From: RGIG3701 sp017403345
GTDB taxonomy: Bacteria; Planctomycetota; Planctomycetia; Pirellulales; Thermoguttaceae
Assembly: GCA_017403345.1 (NCBI GenBank)
Contig: JAFQOH010000026.1
Location: 1 to 64,000 of the forward strand
Length of the DNA: 64,000 bases
Reading direction: 5' to 3'
The notes below the pieces were generated by a model. It had not been told where the DNA came from and made no database searches. It saw nothing but the letters and a program-made list of their open reading frames with translations. Shown piece by piece: positions 42,922-52,510 of the stretch. Made by a program: the position numbers and the translations under genes. Positions within the stretch are counted from its first letter, which is position 1, and each line of letters starts with the position of its first letter.

Positions 42922-44223
42922 TCAGCTGTTGAGGAATTCCGTGACGCTATCTGCGATCTCTTGGAAGAGCGCGTTGCGAACAGCGTCGTCCGTGTTGAGC
43001 ATCGTAACGCGGAAACCGCACAGATCCGTCGCGAAACCAGTCAGAGGCACGATGCAGATCCCTTTCGAGGCGAGCAGATTGTAGACGAAGCGCTTGTCGC
43101 CCGGCACGTTTTGGCACAGAGCGTCCACGTATTCCCGAAGCTGCGGATTGGCTGCCTGGAGTTTCTGGCCCGGATGGAAGACCCCGTCCTCGAAAACGAC
43201 GCTCATGTAGAACGCTCCCTGCGGACGGTGGCAGATCAGGCCCGGCACTTTGCTGAAAATGTCGTACGCCTGATTCGCGCGCTTCTCGAAAATGGCGGCG
43301 CGGGTCTTCAGGTGCTCCGGATATTTTGGAGATCCAAAAACACGCGGGATCGAGATTTGCGGAAGCGTCGTCGCGCAGACTTCCAGCATCTTGGAAGCTA
43401 GGATACTGTCGATGAATGCGGAGAAATTGGGATCTTTATTTTTGTTCAGGACCTCGATCCACGCACAGCGCGCACCGGGCCACGGGTACTCTTTACTGAT
43501 CCCGCGCATGGAGATCGCCGGGACGTCATGCGCATACTGCGAAAGATGGAACGGTTCCGCCCCATTATAGCAGATGTGCGAGTAAATTTCGTCCACGAGC
43601 AGGAAAAGATCGTACTGCCGTGCGATCTCCGCGAACTCCTCCAAAATCTCCCGCGGATAGACGATCCCCGTCGGATTGTCCGGATTCACGAATCCGATCC
43701 CTGCGATCGACGGATTGTAGTGCACGATCCGGCGAACCTCTTCCATGTCCGGGAGCCAGTTGTTTTTCGGATCGAGCCGGAAATGAAGCGGATCGTATCC
43801 GCCGCGTTTGCTCTCGTTGGACGAATGCGTCGAGTAGATCGGCGCAGGCAGAAGAATACGCGCATTCCGGTGCGTCAATTCGTAGACTTTGTCGATCGCG
43901 TCGGCCGTTCCGTTGAAGAAAATGATGTCGTCCGGCGAGATTTGAACTCCGCCTTCACGCGCATTGACCCGGTCTGCCAGAAAATCGCGGGTCTCCTGAA
44001 CGCCGCGCGTCTGACAGTAGCCCCACGATGCGTTTTGACTCACGATGTCGCGGACGATTTCTTTGATCCACGGTGCGACTTCCTCTTTCATCGCAATGGG
44101 GTCGCCGATATTTTCCCACGTGATTTTCTGACCCATGCCGCGCATCCGGTTGGCATGCTCCACGATCTGACGAATTTCGTATTCCAAAAAACCGGCACCT
44201 TCGTGCACTATGTTGGTACGCAT
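42922..44223 (-). CDS. PLP-dependent aminotransferase, class I/II
   Basis: A 433-residue fold-type I aminotransferase. It has FFNGTADAIDKVYEL (cofactor phosphate region), NPDNPTGIVYPREILEE with the substrate-contact Asn/Pro, LFLLVDEIYSHICYNG with the Asp and Tyr that bind the ring, SMRGISKEYPWPGARCAW with the Schiff-base Lys, and GFRVTML with the substrate-carboxylate Arg. It resembles alanine or aromatic aminotransferases; the acceptor cannot be fixed. The start at 44223 has AGGA upstream; the frame is open to 44322. It is separated from ahcY by a terminator. Confidence 0.87.
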   Translation of the reverse strand: MRTNIVHEGAGFLEYEIRQIVEHANRMRGMGQKITWENIGDPIAMKEEVAPWIKEIVRDIVSQNASWGYCQTRGVQETRDFLADRVNAREGGVQISPDDIIFFNGTADAIDKVYELTHRNARILLPAPIYSTHSSNESKRGGYDPLHFRLDPKNNWLPDMEEVRRIVHYNPSIAGIGFVNPDNPTGIVYPREILEEFAEIARQYDLFLLVDEIYSHICYNGAEPFHLSQYAHDVPAISMRGISKEYPWPGARCAWIEVLNKNKDPNFSAFIDSILASKMLEVCATTLPQISIPRVFGSPKYPEHLKTRAAIFEKRANQAYDIFSKVPGLICHRPQGAFYMSVVFEDGVFHPGQKLQAANPQLREYVDALCQNVPGDKRFVYNLLASKGICIVPLTGFATDLCGFRVTMLNTDDAVRNALFQEIADSVTEFLNS

Positions 44224-44382
44224 GATCTTCTGTCCTTTTGAGGAAAAGCCGCTTCGTTTTTTATCTGGTTTCGCAGGAAACTTTGATTTCTTAAAATCGG
44301 CAAGCTGTGAGCGGATTTTCACTGAAATTCTCTTCGAACCAGGAAAAAATCGAAAAAAAGTTCAGCGTTTCTCCGGAAAATA

Positions 44383-44428
44383 CAAAACGGAATTTCGCGG
44401 CACACGCCGTGCGCCGGGCAAAATTCCG
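44383..44428 (-). terminator. Terminator of ahcY
   Basis: CGGAATTT and AAATTCCG pair around a GC-rich inner stem, followed on the minus strand by TTTTG. Confidence 0.75.
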
Positions 44429-44476
44429 TTTCTTCTGAAAACAGTTTACCGCACGGGAAGTCCGTGCCGGCTCACA

Positions 44477-45790
44477 TTAGTAGCGGTAGTATTCCGGTTT
44501 GAACGGACCTTCCACCGGGACGCCGAGGTAGTCGGCCTGCGCCTGAGTCAGCTTCGTGAGCTTCACGCCCAGCTGTTCCAGGTGAAGACGGGCGACTTCT
44601 TCGTCCAGTTTCTTCGGAAGCACGTGAACGCCCAGCGGATAGTTTTCCGGCTCGGTCCAGAGGGCGATCTGCGCCAGCGTCTGGTTCGAGAAGGAGTTGG
44701 ACATCACGAAAGAGGGATGGCCCGTCGCGCAGCCGAGGTTCACCAGACGGCCTTCCGCCAGAAGGAGGATGGAACGGCCAGTTTCCGGGAAGGTGTAGCG
44801 GTCGACCAGCGGTTTGATCTCCGTCTTGACGATGCCCGGATAGGCATTCAGGTCTGCGACGCGGATCTCGCAGTCAAAGTGGCCAATGTTGCACACGATG
44901 GCGTCGTTCGGCATCTGCGCCATGTGCTCAGCCGTGATGATGTCGCAGCAGCCGGTCGTCGTGACGAAAATGTTTCCGATCTTGCACGCATCGTCCATCG
45001 TCATGACCTGGAAACCTTCCATTGCCGCCTGAAGCGCGCAGATCGGGTCGATTTCCGTCACGATGGTGCGGGCACCGTAGGAGCGCATGGAGTGCGCGCA
45101 GCCTTTTCCAACGTCGCCGTAACCGCAGACGACCGCGACTTTACCGGCGATCATGACGTCGGTCGCGCGTTTGATACCGTCCGCCAGAGATTCACGGCAG
45201 CCGTACAGATTGTCGAACTTGCTCTTCGTGACGGAGTCGTTCACGTTGATGGCCGGGATCTTCAGCTCGCCGCGTTCGTGCATCTGGTAAAGACGGTGAA
45301 CGCCCGTGGTGGTCTCTTCGGAGATGCCGCGGATGCCGGCAGCCAGATGGGCGTATTTCGGAGCGTGGACCATCGCTGTCAGGTCGCCGCCGTCGTCCAG
45401 GATCATGTTCAGCGGCTGGTCATTGTCGAACATGAGGGTCTGCTCGACGCACCAGTCGTACTCTTCGTCCGTTTCGCCTTTCCACGCGAAGACCGGGATG
45501 CCGGCAGCAGCGATCGCAGCGGCGGCGTGGTCCTGGGTGGAGAATTTGTTGCATGAGCTCCAGCGAACTTCCGCGCCGAGAGCGACGAGCGTTTCGATCA
45601 GGACGGCCGTCTGGATCGTCATGTGCAGGCAGCCCGCGATACGTGCGCCGGCCAGCGGTTTTGCGTCGGCGTATTTGCGGCGGATCGCCATCAGACCCGG
45701 CATCTCATTTTCCGCCAGCATGATTTCTTTTCGGCCCCAGTCGGCGAGACTCATGTCCGCCACTTTGTACTGAAGTTTGCTCTCAGACAC
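44477..45790 (-). CDS. ahcY: S-adenosylhomocysteinase
   Basis: A 437-residue NAD-dependent enzyme that splits S-adenosylhomocysteine to adenosine and homocysteine and so keeps methyltransferases running. GCLHMTIQTAVLIETL, SCNKFSTQDHAAAAI, NVNDSVTKSKFDN (substrate and NAD sites), VCGYGDVGKG for NAD binding and the C-terminal GPFKPEYYRY are typical. The start is GTG at 45790 with AAGGAG eight bases upstream. The leader is only ~40 bases, too short for a SAH riboswitch. Confidence 0.97.
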   Translation of the reverse strand: MSESKLQYKVADMSLADWGRKEIMLAENEMPGLMAIRRKYADAKPLAGARIAGCLHMTIQTAVLIETLVALGAEVRWSSCNKFSTQDHAAAAIAAAGIPVFAWKGETDEEYDWCVEQTLMFDNDQPLNMILDDGGDLTAMVHAPKYAHLAAGIRGISEETTTGVHRLYQMHERGELKIPAINVNDSVTKSKFDNLYGCRESLADGIKRATDVMIAGKVAVVCGYGDVGKGCAHSMRSYGARTIVTEIDPICALQAAMEGFQVMTMDDACKIGNIFVTTTGCCDIITAEHMAQMPNDAIVCNIGHFDCEIRVADLNAYPGIVKTEIKPLVDRYTFPETGRSILLLAEGRLVNLGCATGHPSFVMSNSFSNQTLAQIALWTEPENYPLGVHVLPKKLDEEVARLHLEQLGVKLTKLTQAQADYLGVPVEGPFKPEYYRY

Positions 45791-45835
45791 GGTATTGACT
45801 CCTTTTCAATTGAATGGACAAAATAAATTGAAACT

Positions 45836-45863
45836 ATTCTACCACATTTTGATTTTTTTTCAA
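45836..45863 (-). promoter_or_regulatory. Promoter of ahcY
   Basis: The minus strand reads TTGAAA, 16 bases, TAGAAT, about 45 bases before the GTG start. Confidence 0.65.
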
Positions 45864-45937
45864 GGAGGGGGAATCCTGTGGGGATGGGATTCCGGCGATC
45901 TTTTGAAAATTTTTGCGATCTGGAGGAACCGGATAAA

Positions 45938-45978
45938 AAATTCCCCGAACGAAAAGGCGTTTTTCATTCGGGGAATCT
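45938..45978 (-). terminator. Terminator of the recA-apt-lpxD operon
   Basis: Minus-strand ATTCCCCGAA.GAAAA and TTTTCGTTCGGGGAAT pair around ACGCC, followed by TTTTT; 24 bases past the lpxD stop. Confidence 0.85.
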
Positions 45979-46000
45979 GGAATTCGGGATCTGTGTAAGG

Positions 46001-47107
46001 TTACCGTACGGCGGCTTTCTGCTCTTTTTGGGCCAGTGCCTTGAGTGTCTTCCAGTAGTCTGGCAGCTGCTTGACCGCAACGAACTGGCGCTTCATTTCC
46101 TGAATGTTCGTCGCTGGTGCTCCCAGGTACGTTCCCGGCTCCGTCAGATTGCCCGGCACTCCGGCCTGCGCGCCGATGATGACGTGCGAGGCGATCGAAA
46201 TGTGATCCGCCAGTCCGACCTGACCGGCACAGACGACGTAGTCTCCCGTCGTGGAACTTCCCGCGATCCCGACCTGCGAACAGAGGAGATTGTGCCGTCC
46301 GATCTGGCAGTTGTGCCCGATCATGACCAAATCATCGATCTTCGTGCCTTCCCCGATGCGCGTGGAACCGAAAGTTCCGCGGTCGATCGTTGTGTTGGCG
46401 CCGAGCTCTACGTCATCCGCAAGAACGACATTTCCCAGCTGCGGCGAGAGAATGTGCCTTCCCGACGAAGAATCGTATCCGAAACCGTAGGCTCCGAGAA
46501 CGACGCCCGCATGGAGGATGCACCGCGCACCGACGATACATTTTTCGTAGACCGTCACGTTCGGGAAAAGAACGGAATCATCGCCGATCTTTACGCCTTC
46601 CATCAGACAGACATTCGGATGCAGGATGACGTTCGCGCCGATCTCCACGTTCGGTCCGACGCAGACGTTCGCCATGATCGTGACGTTTTGTCCGATCTTT
46701 GCCGTTTCGTCCACGAAAGCCCGCGGATGGATCCCGGCAGCCGGACGCAGTATCGGCGGGTCAAAATGCGAGACGATCTTCGCAAAATCCTGGTACGGAG
46801 CGTCGCTGAAAAGAAGCGCGATCCCTTTCGGATTCCACTTTTTCATGCCGTCGGCAGCGAGCTTTTCTTCCGCATCTTTGGGGAGAATGACGGCAGATGC
46901 TTCCGAGCCGGCCAGCGATGAGAGTTTTTTCAGACTGTCCAAAAGGGTGATGGACCCTTTTTGAGCTTCCGCAAAAGGAACGGCATTCGAGATCTCCGGG
47001 TCCAGCTTTTCGGAGAGCTGTGCACCGGTCAGGCCGGTTTCCTGCCAGAAATCGGTGAGAGCTGCCGTAGCCCCGCCGATCCATGCTGCCAGTTCTGAAA
47101 ATTTCAT
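46001..47107 (-). CDS. lpxD: UDP-3-O-acyl-glucosamine N-acyltransferase
   Basis: A 368-residue acyltransferase of lipid A synthesis. An N-terminal uridine-binding domain (residues 1-105) is followed by a left-handed beta-helix made of hexapeptide repeats (IGQNVTIMANVCVGP onward). LGAYGFGYDSSSGRH, TIDRGTF and MIGHNCQIGRHN with the catalytic His are characteristic. It adds the N-linked hydroxyacyl chain to UDP-acyl-GlcN, so the cell makes lipid A and has an LPS-type outer membrane. GGAAG precedes the ATG. It is 18 bases downstream of apt. Confidence 0.95.
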   Translation of the reverse strand: MKFSELAAWIGGATAALTDFWQETGLTGAQLSEKLDPEISNAVPFAEAQKGSITLLDSLKKLSSLAGSEASAVILPKDAEEKLAADGMKKWNPKGIALLFSDAPYQDFAKIVSHFDPPILRPAAGIHPRAFVDETAKIGQNVTIMANVCVGPNVEIGANVILHPNVCLMEGVKIGDDSVLFPNVTVYEKCIVGARCILHAGVVLGAYGFGYDSSSGRHILSPQLGNVVLADDVELGANTTIDRGTFGSTRIGEGTKIDDLVMIGHNCQIGRHNLLCSQVGIAGSSTTGDYVVCAGQVGLADHISIASHVIIGAQAGVPGNLTEPGTYLGAPATNIQEMKRQFVAVKQLPDYWKTLKALAQKEQKAAVR

Positions 47108-47125
47108 CGCGCTTCCTTCTCCTTT

Positions 47126-47659
47126 TTAGTATTCGATGACCGAAAAGACGTCCGCGTCACTCTTCGACTGAAGAAATTCCCGTCCTTTGCATTCGGAGGA
47201 AAGTTCCAGAACGAAACTGTATCCGACGACTTTTGCACCGACTTTTTCGACGAGCTGCCGACACGCATCCACCGTACCGCCGGTCGCCAGGAGGTCGTCC
47301 ACGATCAGGACTTTTGCTCCGGGCTGAATGGCGTCCGTGTGCATGTTCAGCGTGTTGGAGCCGTACTCGAGATCGTAGCTCTGCGAGATGACTTCACGCG
47401 GAAGTTTGCCGGGTTTGCGAATGAGCGCCAGCCCGCACTGCAGTTCGATCGCCATGGGCGCGGCGAACAGAAACGCCCGAGCTTCCGGAGCCGCGATGAC
47501 GTCGGGTTTCAGCTCGCGGGCGGCTTCCGTCAGCTTGCGGCAGGCTTCAGAGAATGCTTCCGGAGCCTGAATGAGGGTGGTGATGTCGCGGAAAATGATC
47601 CCGGGTTTCGGAAAATCCGGAATGGAGGTAATGTAGTCTTTAAGGTTGATGTCGGCCAT
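47126..47659 (-). CDS. apt: Adenine phosphoribosyltransferase
   Basis: A 177-residue purine salvage enzyme that joins adenine and PRPP to AMP. IPDFPKPGIIFRDIT at the N-terminus and the PRPP loop VLIVDDLLATGGT (about 120-132) are diagnostic; size is normal. It lies 38 bases after recA and 18 before lpxD, all on the minus strand, so the three are likely cotranscribed. There is no clear SD in front of the ATG. Confidence 0.96.
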   Translation of the reverse strand: MADINLKDYITSIPDFPKPGIIFRDITTLIQAPEAFSEACRKLTEAARELKPDVIAAPEARAFLFAAPMAIELQCGLALIRKPGKLPREVISQSYDLEYGSNTLNMHTDAIQPGAKVLIVDDLLATGGTVDACRQLVEKVGAKVVGYSFVLELSSECKGREFLQSKSDADVFSVIEY

Positions 47660-47697
47660 GTTTAGGTAAGGTTAAGGTTAAAATGAAATGAAGGACA

Positions 47698-48831
47698 TTA
47701 AAGTTCAATATTTGTATTTTCGTCTGCCAGCTCGTCAAAATCAGGCAGGTCTTCCTCCTGAGCGCCCTCGATTTCTTCGAGCGGCTCCAGATCTGCCCAG
47801 ATCTTCTGTCGGAGTTCCTCGCAGATGTCCGGATTTTCGCGGAGGTAAAGTCTGGCTTTTTCACGTCCCTGACCAAGCGGCATTTCCCCGTAGCGGAACC
47901 ATGCGCCGCTTCGGATGATGAGCTTCTGTGCGAGTGCCAGGTCGATGATGTCTCCCTCGTAACTGATTCCCGAATCGTGCATCATGTCGAATTCGGCAGT
48001 CTGGAACGGAGGCGCCACCTTGTTTTTGACGACTTTCGCCTTGACTCTCTGACCGATGACGGTCTCTCCGTCTTTGATCTGTCCGACTCTCCGGACGTCG
48101 ATGCGGCAGGAACAGTAGAATTTCAGCGCACGGCCTCCCGGCGTGGTTTCGGGTGAACCGTATCCCATGGTCCCGATCTTGTCGCGGATCTGGTTGATGA
48201 AGATGACGATCGCCTTGCTTTTGGAGATGGCTCCGGTGAGTTTCCGCAGCGACTGGCTCATCAAGCGGGCCTGCAGACCGACGTGCTGGTCTCCGATCTC
48301 CCCTTCCAGCTCTTTCTTGGGTACGAGAGCCGCGACGGAGTCCACGACCACGACGTCGACTGCGTTGGAACGGATGAGCATTTCCGCAATATGCAGAGCC
48401 TCCTCGCCGCAGGATGGCTGGCTGACCAGAAGCGTTTCAAGATCCACACCGAGTTTTCTCGCCCAGCTGGGATCCAGAGCGTGTTCCGCATCGATGAACG
48501 CCGCGATCCCTCCCTCTTTCTGCGCCTGCGCGACGACGTGCAGTGTGAGAGTGGTTTTTCCGCTGGATTCCGGACCGAAAACTTCGATGATCCTTCCGCG
48601 CGGGAGTCCTTTTCCGCCGAGTGCCCGGTCCAGAGAAAGGCAGCCGGTCGAGATGCCCTGGATATTCAGCGAGGAGTTCGCGCCGAGAGCCATGATGGAA
48701 CCGGTACCAAATTCCTTCTCGATCTGCGCGACCGTGGAACGCAGCATTTCATTTTGTGCAAGAAGCGCTTCGATCTTGCTGTTGGACCTTTTTGCGGGAT
48801 CCGTTTCTCCCTCAGTTTTTTTCTTAGCCAT
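47698..48831 (-). CDS. recA: Recombinase RecA
   Basis: A 377-residue RecA with Walker A GPESSGKTT (about 85-93), DAEHALDP, VVVVDSVAALVP for Walker B, and L2-loop INQIRDKIGTMGYGSPETTPGG. It coats single-stranded DNA for recombination and triggers the SOS response. A Glu-rich C-terminal tail (DLPDFDELADENTNIEL) is usual. GAAAGGAAAG precedes the ATG. No LexA-type box is evident upstream in the 48832-48950 gap. Confidence 0.98.
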   Translation of the reverse strand: MAKKKTEGETDPAKRSNSKIEALLAQNEMLRSTVAQIEKEFGTGSIMALGANSSLNIQGISTGCLSLDRALGGKGLPRGRIIEVFGPESSGKTTLTLHVVAQAQKEGGIAAFIDAEHALDPSWARKLGVDLETLLVSQPSCGEEALHIAEMLIRSNAVDVVVVDSVAALVPKKELEGEIGDQHVGLQARLMSQSLRKLTGAISKSKAIVIFINQIRDKIGTMGYGSPETTPGGRALKFYCSCRIDVRRVGQIKDGETVIGQRVKAKVVKNKVAPPFQTAEFDMMHDSGISYEGDIIDLALAQKLIIRSGAWFRYGEMPLGQGREKARLYLRENPDICEELRQKIWADLEPLEEIEGAQEEDLPDFDELADENTNIEL

Positions 48832-48950
48832 GGATCTTTCCTTTCCAAACCATCCAATGTTTTGAATCGTGCCGTCACGCGGACTTTTGTGCCGTTTTTT
48901 ACTTTGGCATGCAGTTTATCGTGAACGAAAAACGTTTGCCGGTATTTATT

Positions 48951-51326
48951 TTACGGCCGAGTGAAGGATCTTTTACTATCCAAAGGCGCCTCCCACTCCT
49001 GAGATTCCTTTTTTTCATCCAAGGCGTCCCAGTCAGCATCCTCTTCATTCTGCGGTATGGACCTTTGCGGCTCGAGCTTGAATTCCTTCTGGAGATCATC
49101 CAGTGACCGGTCATCTTCAGCAGGATCTTCTTTACTTTCCTCTTTGTCGGCGGCATTTTCGTTTTTCTTCATGTCGACGGAGAAACGGACGTCCAGCGGG
49201 AGTTCATCCATTCGCCACATTCGGAGCCTGCAGTCATCGCTGCCGCCCAGAAGGTATTTGTTGTCCGGTGTGAAATAGGCGGAAATGAGGAAAATGTCGG
49301 TCGATTCCTCTTCCGTGCCCTCTTTTGTTCGGAAGTCCCCCATGTATCCGTGAGGAGCTTTTCCGTGGTAAAGAAGGAATTCGTCACCCAGGAACAGAAC
49401 GTACTTCTGGTCTCTGGAAAAGAGGACCTTGCGAATATTCTGCGTCGTGTTTTCGGTATTTTTTGTGTTCCATGCGATGGTCCGTTTCACACCTTCGCGG
49501 GGACGATTCGTCTTTGGTGCAAAATCCCAGAAAACGATCCGTCCGAGATTGTCTGCGGAAACGACTGTGAGGGAATCGTTTTCGCTTGAGGAATTTTCGT
49601 CTTTCGGCGAGATCGCAAGTGCGACGTGATCTGCATTTGGAAAGTCATGCCGACTCAATCCTTGGACGAGATTCGGCTTGAATTCGGAGTTTTGAGCCAT
49701 TCGCGGACGCTGTTCGTCGGATTCCATATCGGCCATGCAGATCCCGTAAGCCGGATTGCTTGTGCGATTGTCGAAATAGTAGACTCCTGCGTTTGCGCCG
49801 GCGGCAGCGGCAAGGAGGTATTTTCCGTTCGGCGTAAAGGCCAGGTCGGTGAATTTTCCGACGGGATTCAGGGTCTGATAGTATGTGTCGATCGTCTTGG
49901 AAAGTCCGCCCGTGCCGCGTTTTCGGAGAACTTCCTTCCAGTTTTCGATGTCCCAGAGGATCAGTGCGCCGCAAGAAGTGTACGGATTCCCTGTGTCGTC
50001 GAGCTTGTTCACCGTCGCAGCCATGACGAACTGGCGGCCGGACGGCGTAAAGGTGACGGCGTGGATTGTGTTGATCTTTCCCATTCCCTGCAGTTTTCTG
50101 TCATCCGCGGTCATTTTTCGTACGAAGTACCAGTTCTGCGTAGAGAGGCCGTTTTCTCCGGGACGGCTGTCGAGGCTCCAGAGGATCGCATTTCCGCCGC
50201 TGTCTACCGAGACCGCCTGATTCCCCTCCGGTGAGATGGCAATGGCCGTGATGGGGTACTCGTGATTCCAGTGCACCACGATCGGCTGGAGCGTTTCCGT
50301 CGACCAGAAGGCAATGGGGTAACTTTCTACGGATGGACGCGTTTTTTTCCAGACAGAGTCTCTGGCGAGCGATTCGAGCGATTCCAAGTCGTCTATCGTG
50401 CCGCTTTCGGAGAAGGAAAGCAGATCGTCCGACTGTATCCCGGTTTCGGTGCTCGAGGCGGTTTCGGCTTCGGCGGAACTTTCGGCTTCGGCAGCATCGG
50501 AAAGGAGCAGATCCTGCATGTCCGCAGATCCAGAATCTCCGTCCGTCTCTTTTTCTGCTTCAGAGGATCTGCCAGGTTCGAGGTCGTCCATAAAAGAGAG
50601 TGATCCGCCTACATCGCTGGTCTCTTTTTTTTCCACAAAGAAACTGCGCGTTGGATCATAGGCGCGTTTGCCGTTTTTGTCGATCAACAGTCTGTCAACA
50701 TATACAGGCGCCGGCATCTGTGAAGTTCTGCTGTCATAGGAAAGAAACTGCTCGTCCTGAGCGTTTTTCTTCATCACATCGTCATCATCCGCATGATTTT
50801 CCAGCTGGTCGAGGTCTTCCCAAGGTTTTTCCGGCGTACTTTCCCGCGATCTTGCCATGGGCAGCGAATCGAGTGGATCTATGTGCGTTCTTCTTCCGCC
50901 TGCCGTGATCATGTACAGTCCGTCAGGAGTGAGAGCGACCGCAGTCGGACTGTTCCATTTACAGTCTACGGAGTATGCTTTGACGTTTGAGCGCTTGAAT
51001 TCCTGTGTTGGCGCCTGAGTCAGAACTTCTACAGAGTCCGAGCTGCTCATATGGTCCCGATATACGTTCCAGACCGTGATCCCCAAGATCCCCAGCCCGG
51101 CGAGAATGACGAAGCCCCCGGCAATTACCGAGATACAGCCTAAAAGTGTCCATTCCCGAACGACTTGTTCATCCGGAAAGCCGAACTCGCCATAGTCCAG
51201 CAGCGCGGGACTGTCGTCAGAGGCCACCACATTCGGGGCGTCGACTTCCGTGATCGGCGAAGCCTGTTTTCGTTCCTTTTTATTTAAAGGAAGAAGCGGA
51301 TTTTCACGAACAAAAAAATCTACCAT
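48951..51326 (-). CDS. Membrane-anchored WD40-repeat protein
   Basis: A 791-residue protein with one TM segment at about 65-87 (LLGCISVIAGGFVILAGLGILG), a low-complexity acidic/Ser-rich middle (~180-320) and at least seven WD40 blades: VALTPDGLYMITAGG, IAISPEGNQAVSVDSGGNAILWSL, VTFTPSGRQFVMAATV, LAFTPNGKYLLAAAAG, LAISPKDENSS followed by GRIVFWDF, VLFSRDQKYVLFLGD and YFTPDNKYLLGGSDDCRLRMW. The propeller would be a protein-binding scaffold on the outer face of the membrane; its partners are not apparent. GGGAG precedes the ATG. Function is unknown. Confidence 0.82.
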   Translation of the reverse strand: MVDFFVRENPLLPLNKKERKQASPITEVDAPNVVASDDSPALLDYGEFGFPDEQVVREWTLLGCISVIAGGFVILAGLGILGITVWNVYRDHMSSSDSVEVLTQAPTQEFKRSNVKAYSVDCKWNSPTAVALTPDGLYMITAGGRRTHIDPLDSLPMARSRESTPEKPWEDLDQLENHADDDDVMKKNAQDEQFLSYDSRTSQMPAPVYVDRLLIDKNGKRAYDPTRSFFVEKKETSDVGGSLSFMDDLEPGRSSEAEKETDGDSGSADMQDLLLSDAAEAESSAEAETASSTETGIQSDDLLSFSESGTIDDLESLESLARDSVWKKTRPSVESYPIAFWSTETLQPIVVHWNHEYPITAIAISPEGNQAVSVDSGGNAILWSLDSRPGENGLSTQNWYFVRKMTADDRKLQGMGKINTIHAVTFTPSGRQFVMAATVNKLDDTGNPYTSCGALILWDIENWKEVLRKRGTGGLSKTIDTYYQTLNPVGKFTDLAFTPNGKYLLAAAAGANAGVYYFDNRTSNPAYGICMADMESDEQRPRMAQNSEFKPNLVQGLSRHDFPNADHVALAISPKDENSSSENDSLTVVSADNLGRIVFWDFAPKTNRPREGVKRTIAWNTKNTENTTQNIRKVLFSRDQKYVLFLGDEFLLYHGKAPHGYMGDFRTKEGTEEESTDIFLISAYFTPDNKYLLGGSDDCRLRMWRMDELPLDVRFSVDMKKNENAADKEESKEDPAEDDRSLDDLQKEFKLEPQRSIPQNEEDADWDALDEKKESQEWEAPLDSKRSFTRP

Positions 51327-51576
51327 AAAGCGGCTCCCTGCTTCCTTTCAGTGCAAATTCCCATCGGATGCACATGTTTTCTGTTTTCAGTATTCTTGCT
51401 ATTCATGCCGGAATGGAGCTCCTTTTCCTCCGGGACCATCTTAAGGCGCATGTCTGAAATGTCTTTCTTCCGTGCCTTTTGGTACTGCATCTATTTCGCG
51501 GGCAAGTGTCATTTCTCTTTTCGTGAACCGGACACTATGCGAAACTTGCAGATTTCATGAACTGAAAGTTGCTGTG

Positions 51577-51606
51577 TATATAAACTCTATCGGCGAAGTA
51601 TAGCAA
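51577..51606 (-). promoter_or_regulatory. Candidate promoter of the WD40 gene
   Basis: The minus strand reads TTGCTA, 18 bases, TATATA; leader of about 240 bases. The 51327-51940 gap otherwise holds only a terminator and a tandem repeat. Confidence 0.4.
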
Positions 51607-51698
51607 ATTTTGCCGTTCATTTCAACAGATATTTTTCATTCAATCGATTTTTTATGAAATTTTCTAAAAATTTCCTCAATGTTTTTTCAGAAAAGGAA

Positions 51699-51735
51699 AA
51701 AATAAACAGGCGGGATCTTGCTCAAACCGCCTGTT
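51699..51735 (-). terminator. Terminator after the conserved hypothetical gene
   Basis: AACAGGCGG and CCGCCTGTT are perfect 9-base arms; on the minus strand they are followed by TATTTTTTCC. Confidence 0.85.
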
Positions 51736-51860
51736 TTGCCAATATTATGATTTATCCGATTTTCGTGTAAATACAGCCGCCTCTTTTGACGATTTTAGCT
51801 CTTTTCGCTATTTTTTGTTTCGAGAAGGCGCGAAATACACTGTTTTTGGCCAGCCGATGT

Positions 51861-51950
51861 TCCGTTTGGATCCGTTTGGATCCGTTTGGATCCGTTTGGA
51901 TCCGTTTGGATCCGTTTGGATCCGTTTGGATCCGTTTGGATCAGTTTGGA
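51861..51950. repeat. 10-bp tandem repeat (TCCGTTTGGA), 8 perfect copies plus 1 variant
   Basis: Eight perfect 10-base units (51861-51940) and one variant unit (TCAGTTTGGA) that supplies the stop codon of the minus-strand gene starting at 52510. Each junction makes a GGATCC palindrome. Confidence 0.97.
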
Positions 51951-52510
51951 TCAGTCGGCAGTACTCTTGGGTACGGAACTTCCAGACGGTATGGCGCCGA
52001 TGTTTCGTTCATTTCCTCCCACATTTCCCGTTCTTCTTCTGTCGCATAGTACGTCAGCCAGACTTCCTGATTTTCATCGATGCCGGCACAATCCCAATGC
52101 AGATACCCGTCGCGGACTGCGAGCATTTTTTCACGGGAGGGAAGAATGTCGCGGCAGATCAGGAGGTACAGCTCAAAGTCAGAAAGGTGCTCCGTAAAGT
52201 CAAGAACGATCTGCTTTTCGTAAAGAAGATCCGCCAGTTTCATCAACTCGGCATGCAGTTCCTCAGATGAAAGATTTTCCGGATGGACGGGACGAAGCGG
52301 CGGATCGAACCACTGCGCGATCGGCAGGACCGGCGCGACTTCCCACGCAAGCATCATTTCAAGGTAGTCATTTTCGACCGTCAGAGGCAGTCGGCTTTTG
52401 TTCAGCTGGACGATCGATTCATCATAGTACGGTTCCAGCTCACTGCGTAATTCTGCGTTTCGGATCAGCGCATCAATATCTTCAGCCGGAAATTTGCTGA
52501 GTTCTGCCAT
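51941..52510 (-). CDS. Conserved hypothetical protein, planctomycete type
   Basis: A 189-residue acidic soluble protein that I cannot assign to a named family. It has LPIAQWFDPPLRPVHPENL, LADLLYEKQIVLDFTEHLSDFELYLLICRDILPSREKM and DENQEVWLTYY, with no TM segment or signal peptide. The start is taken as ATG 52510; an in-frame TTG at 52579 (SD-like AGGGA) would add 23 residues. The last codons (Thr-Asp-Pro-Asn) and stop lie in the first degenerate unit of the 10-bp tandem repeat, so changes in repeat could shift the C-terminus. Confidence 0.65.
   Translation of the reverse strand: MAELSKFPAEDIDALIRNAELRSELEPYYDESIVQLNKSRLPLTVENDYLEMMLAWEVAPVLPIAQWFDPPLRPVHPENLSSEELHAELMKLADLLYEKQIVLDFTEHLSDFELYLLICRDILPSREKMLAVRDGYLHWDCAGIDENQEVWLTYYATEEEREMWEEMNETSAPYRLEVPYPRVLPTDPN

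Noticed and set aside
44210..45556. 448-residue plus-strand open frame
   Set aside because: Antisense to ahcY, which is certain; His/Asp/Val/Arg-rich shadow composition.
45791..45860. SAH riboswitch in front of ahcY
   Set aside because: The leader from the likely promoter is only about 40 bases and shows no matching fold.
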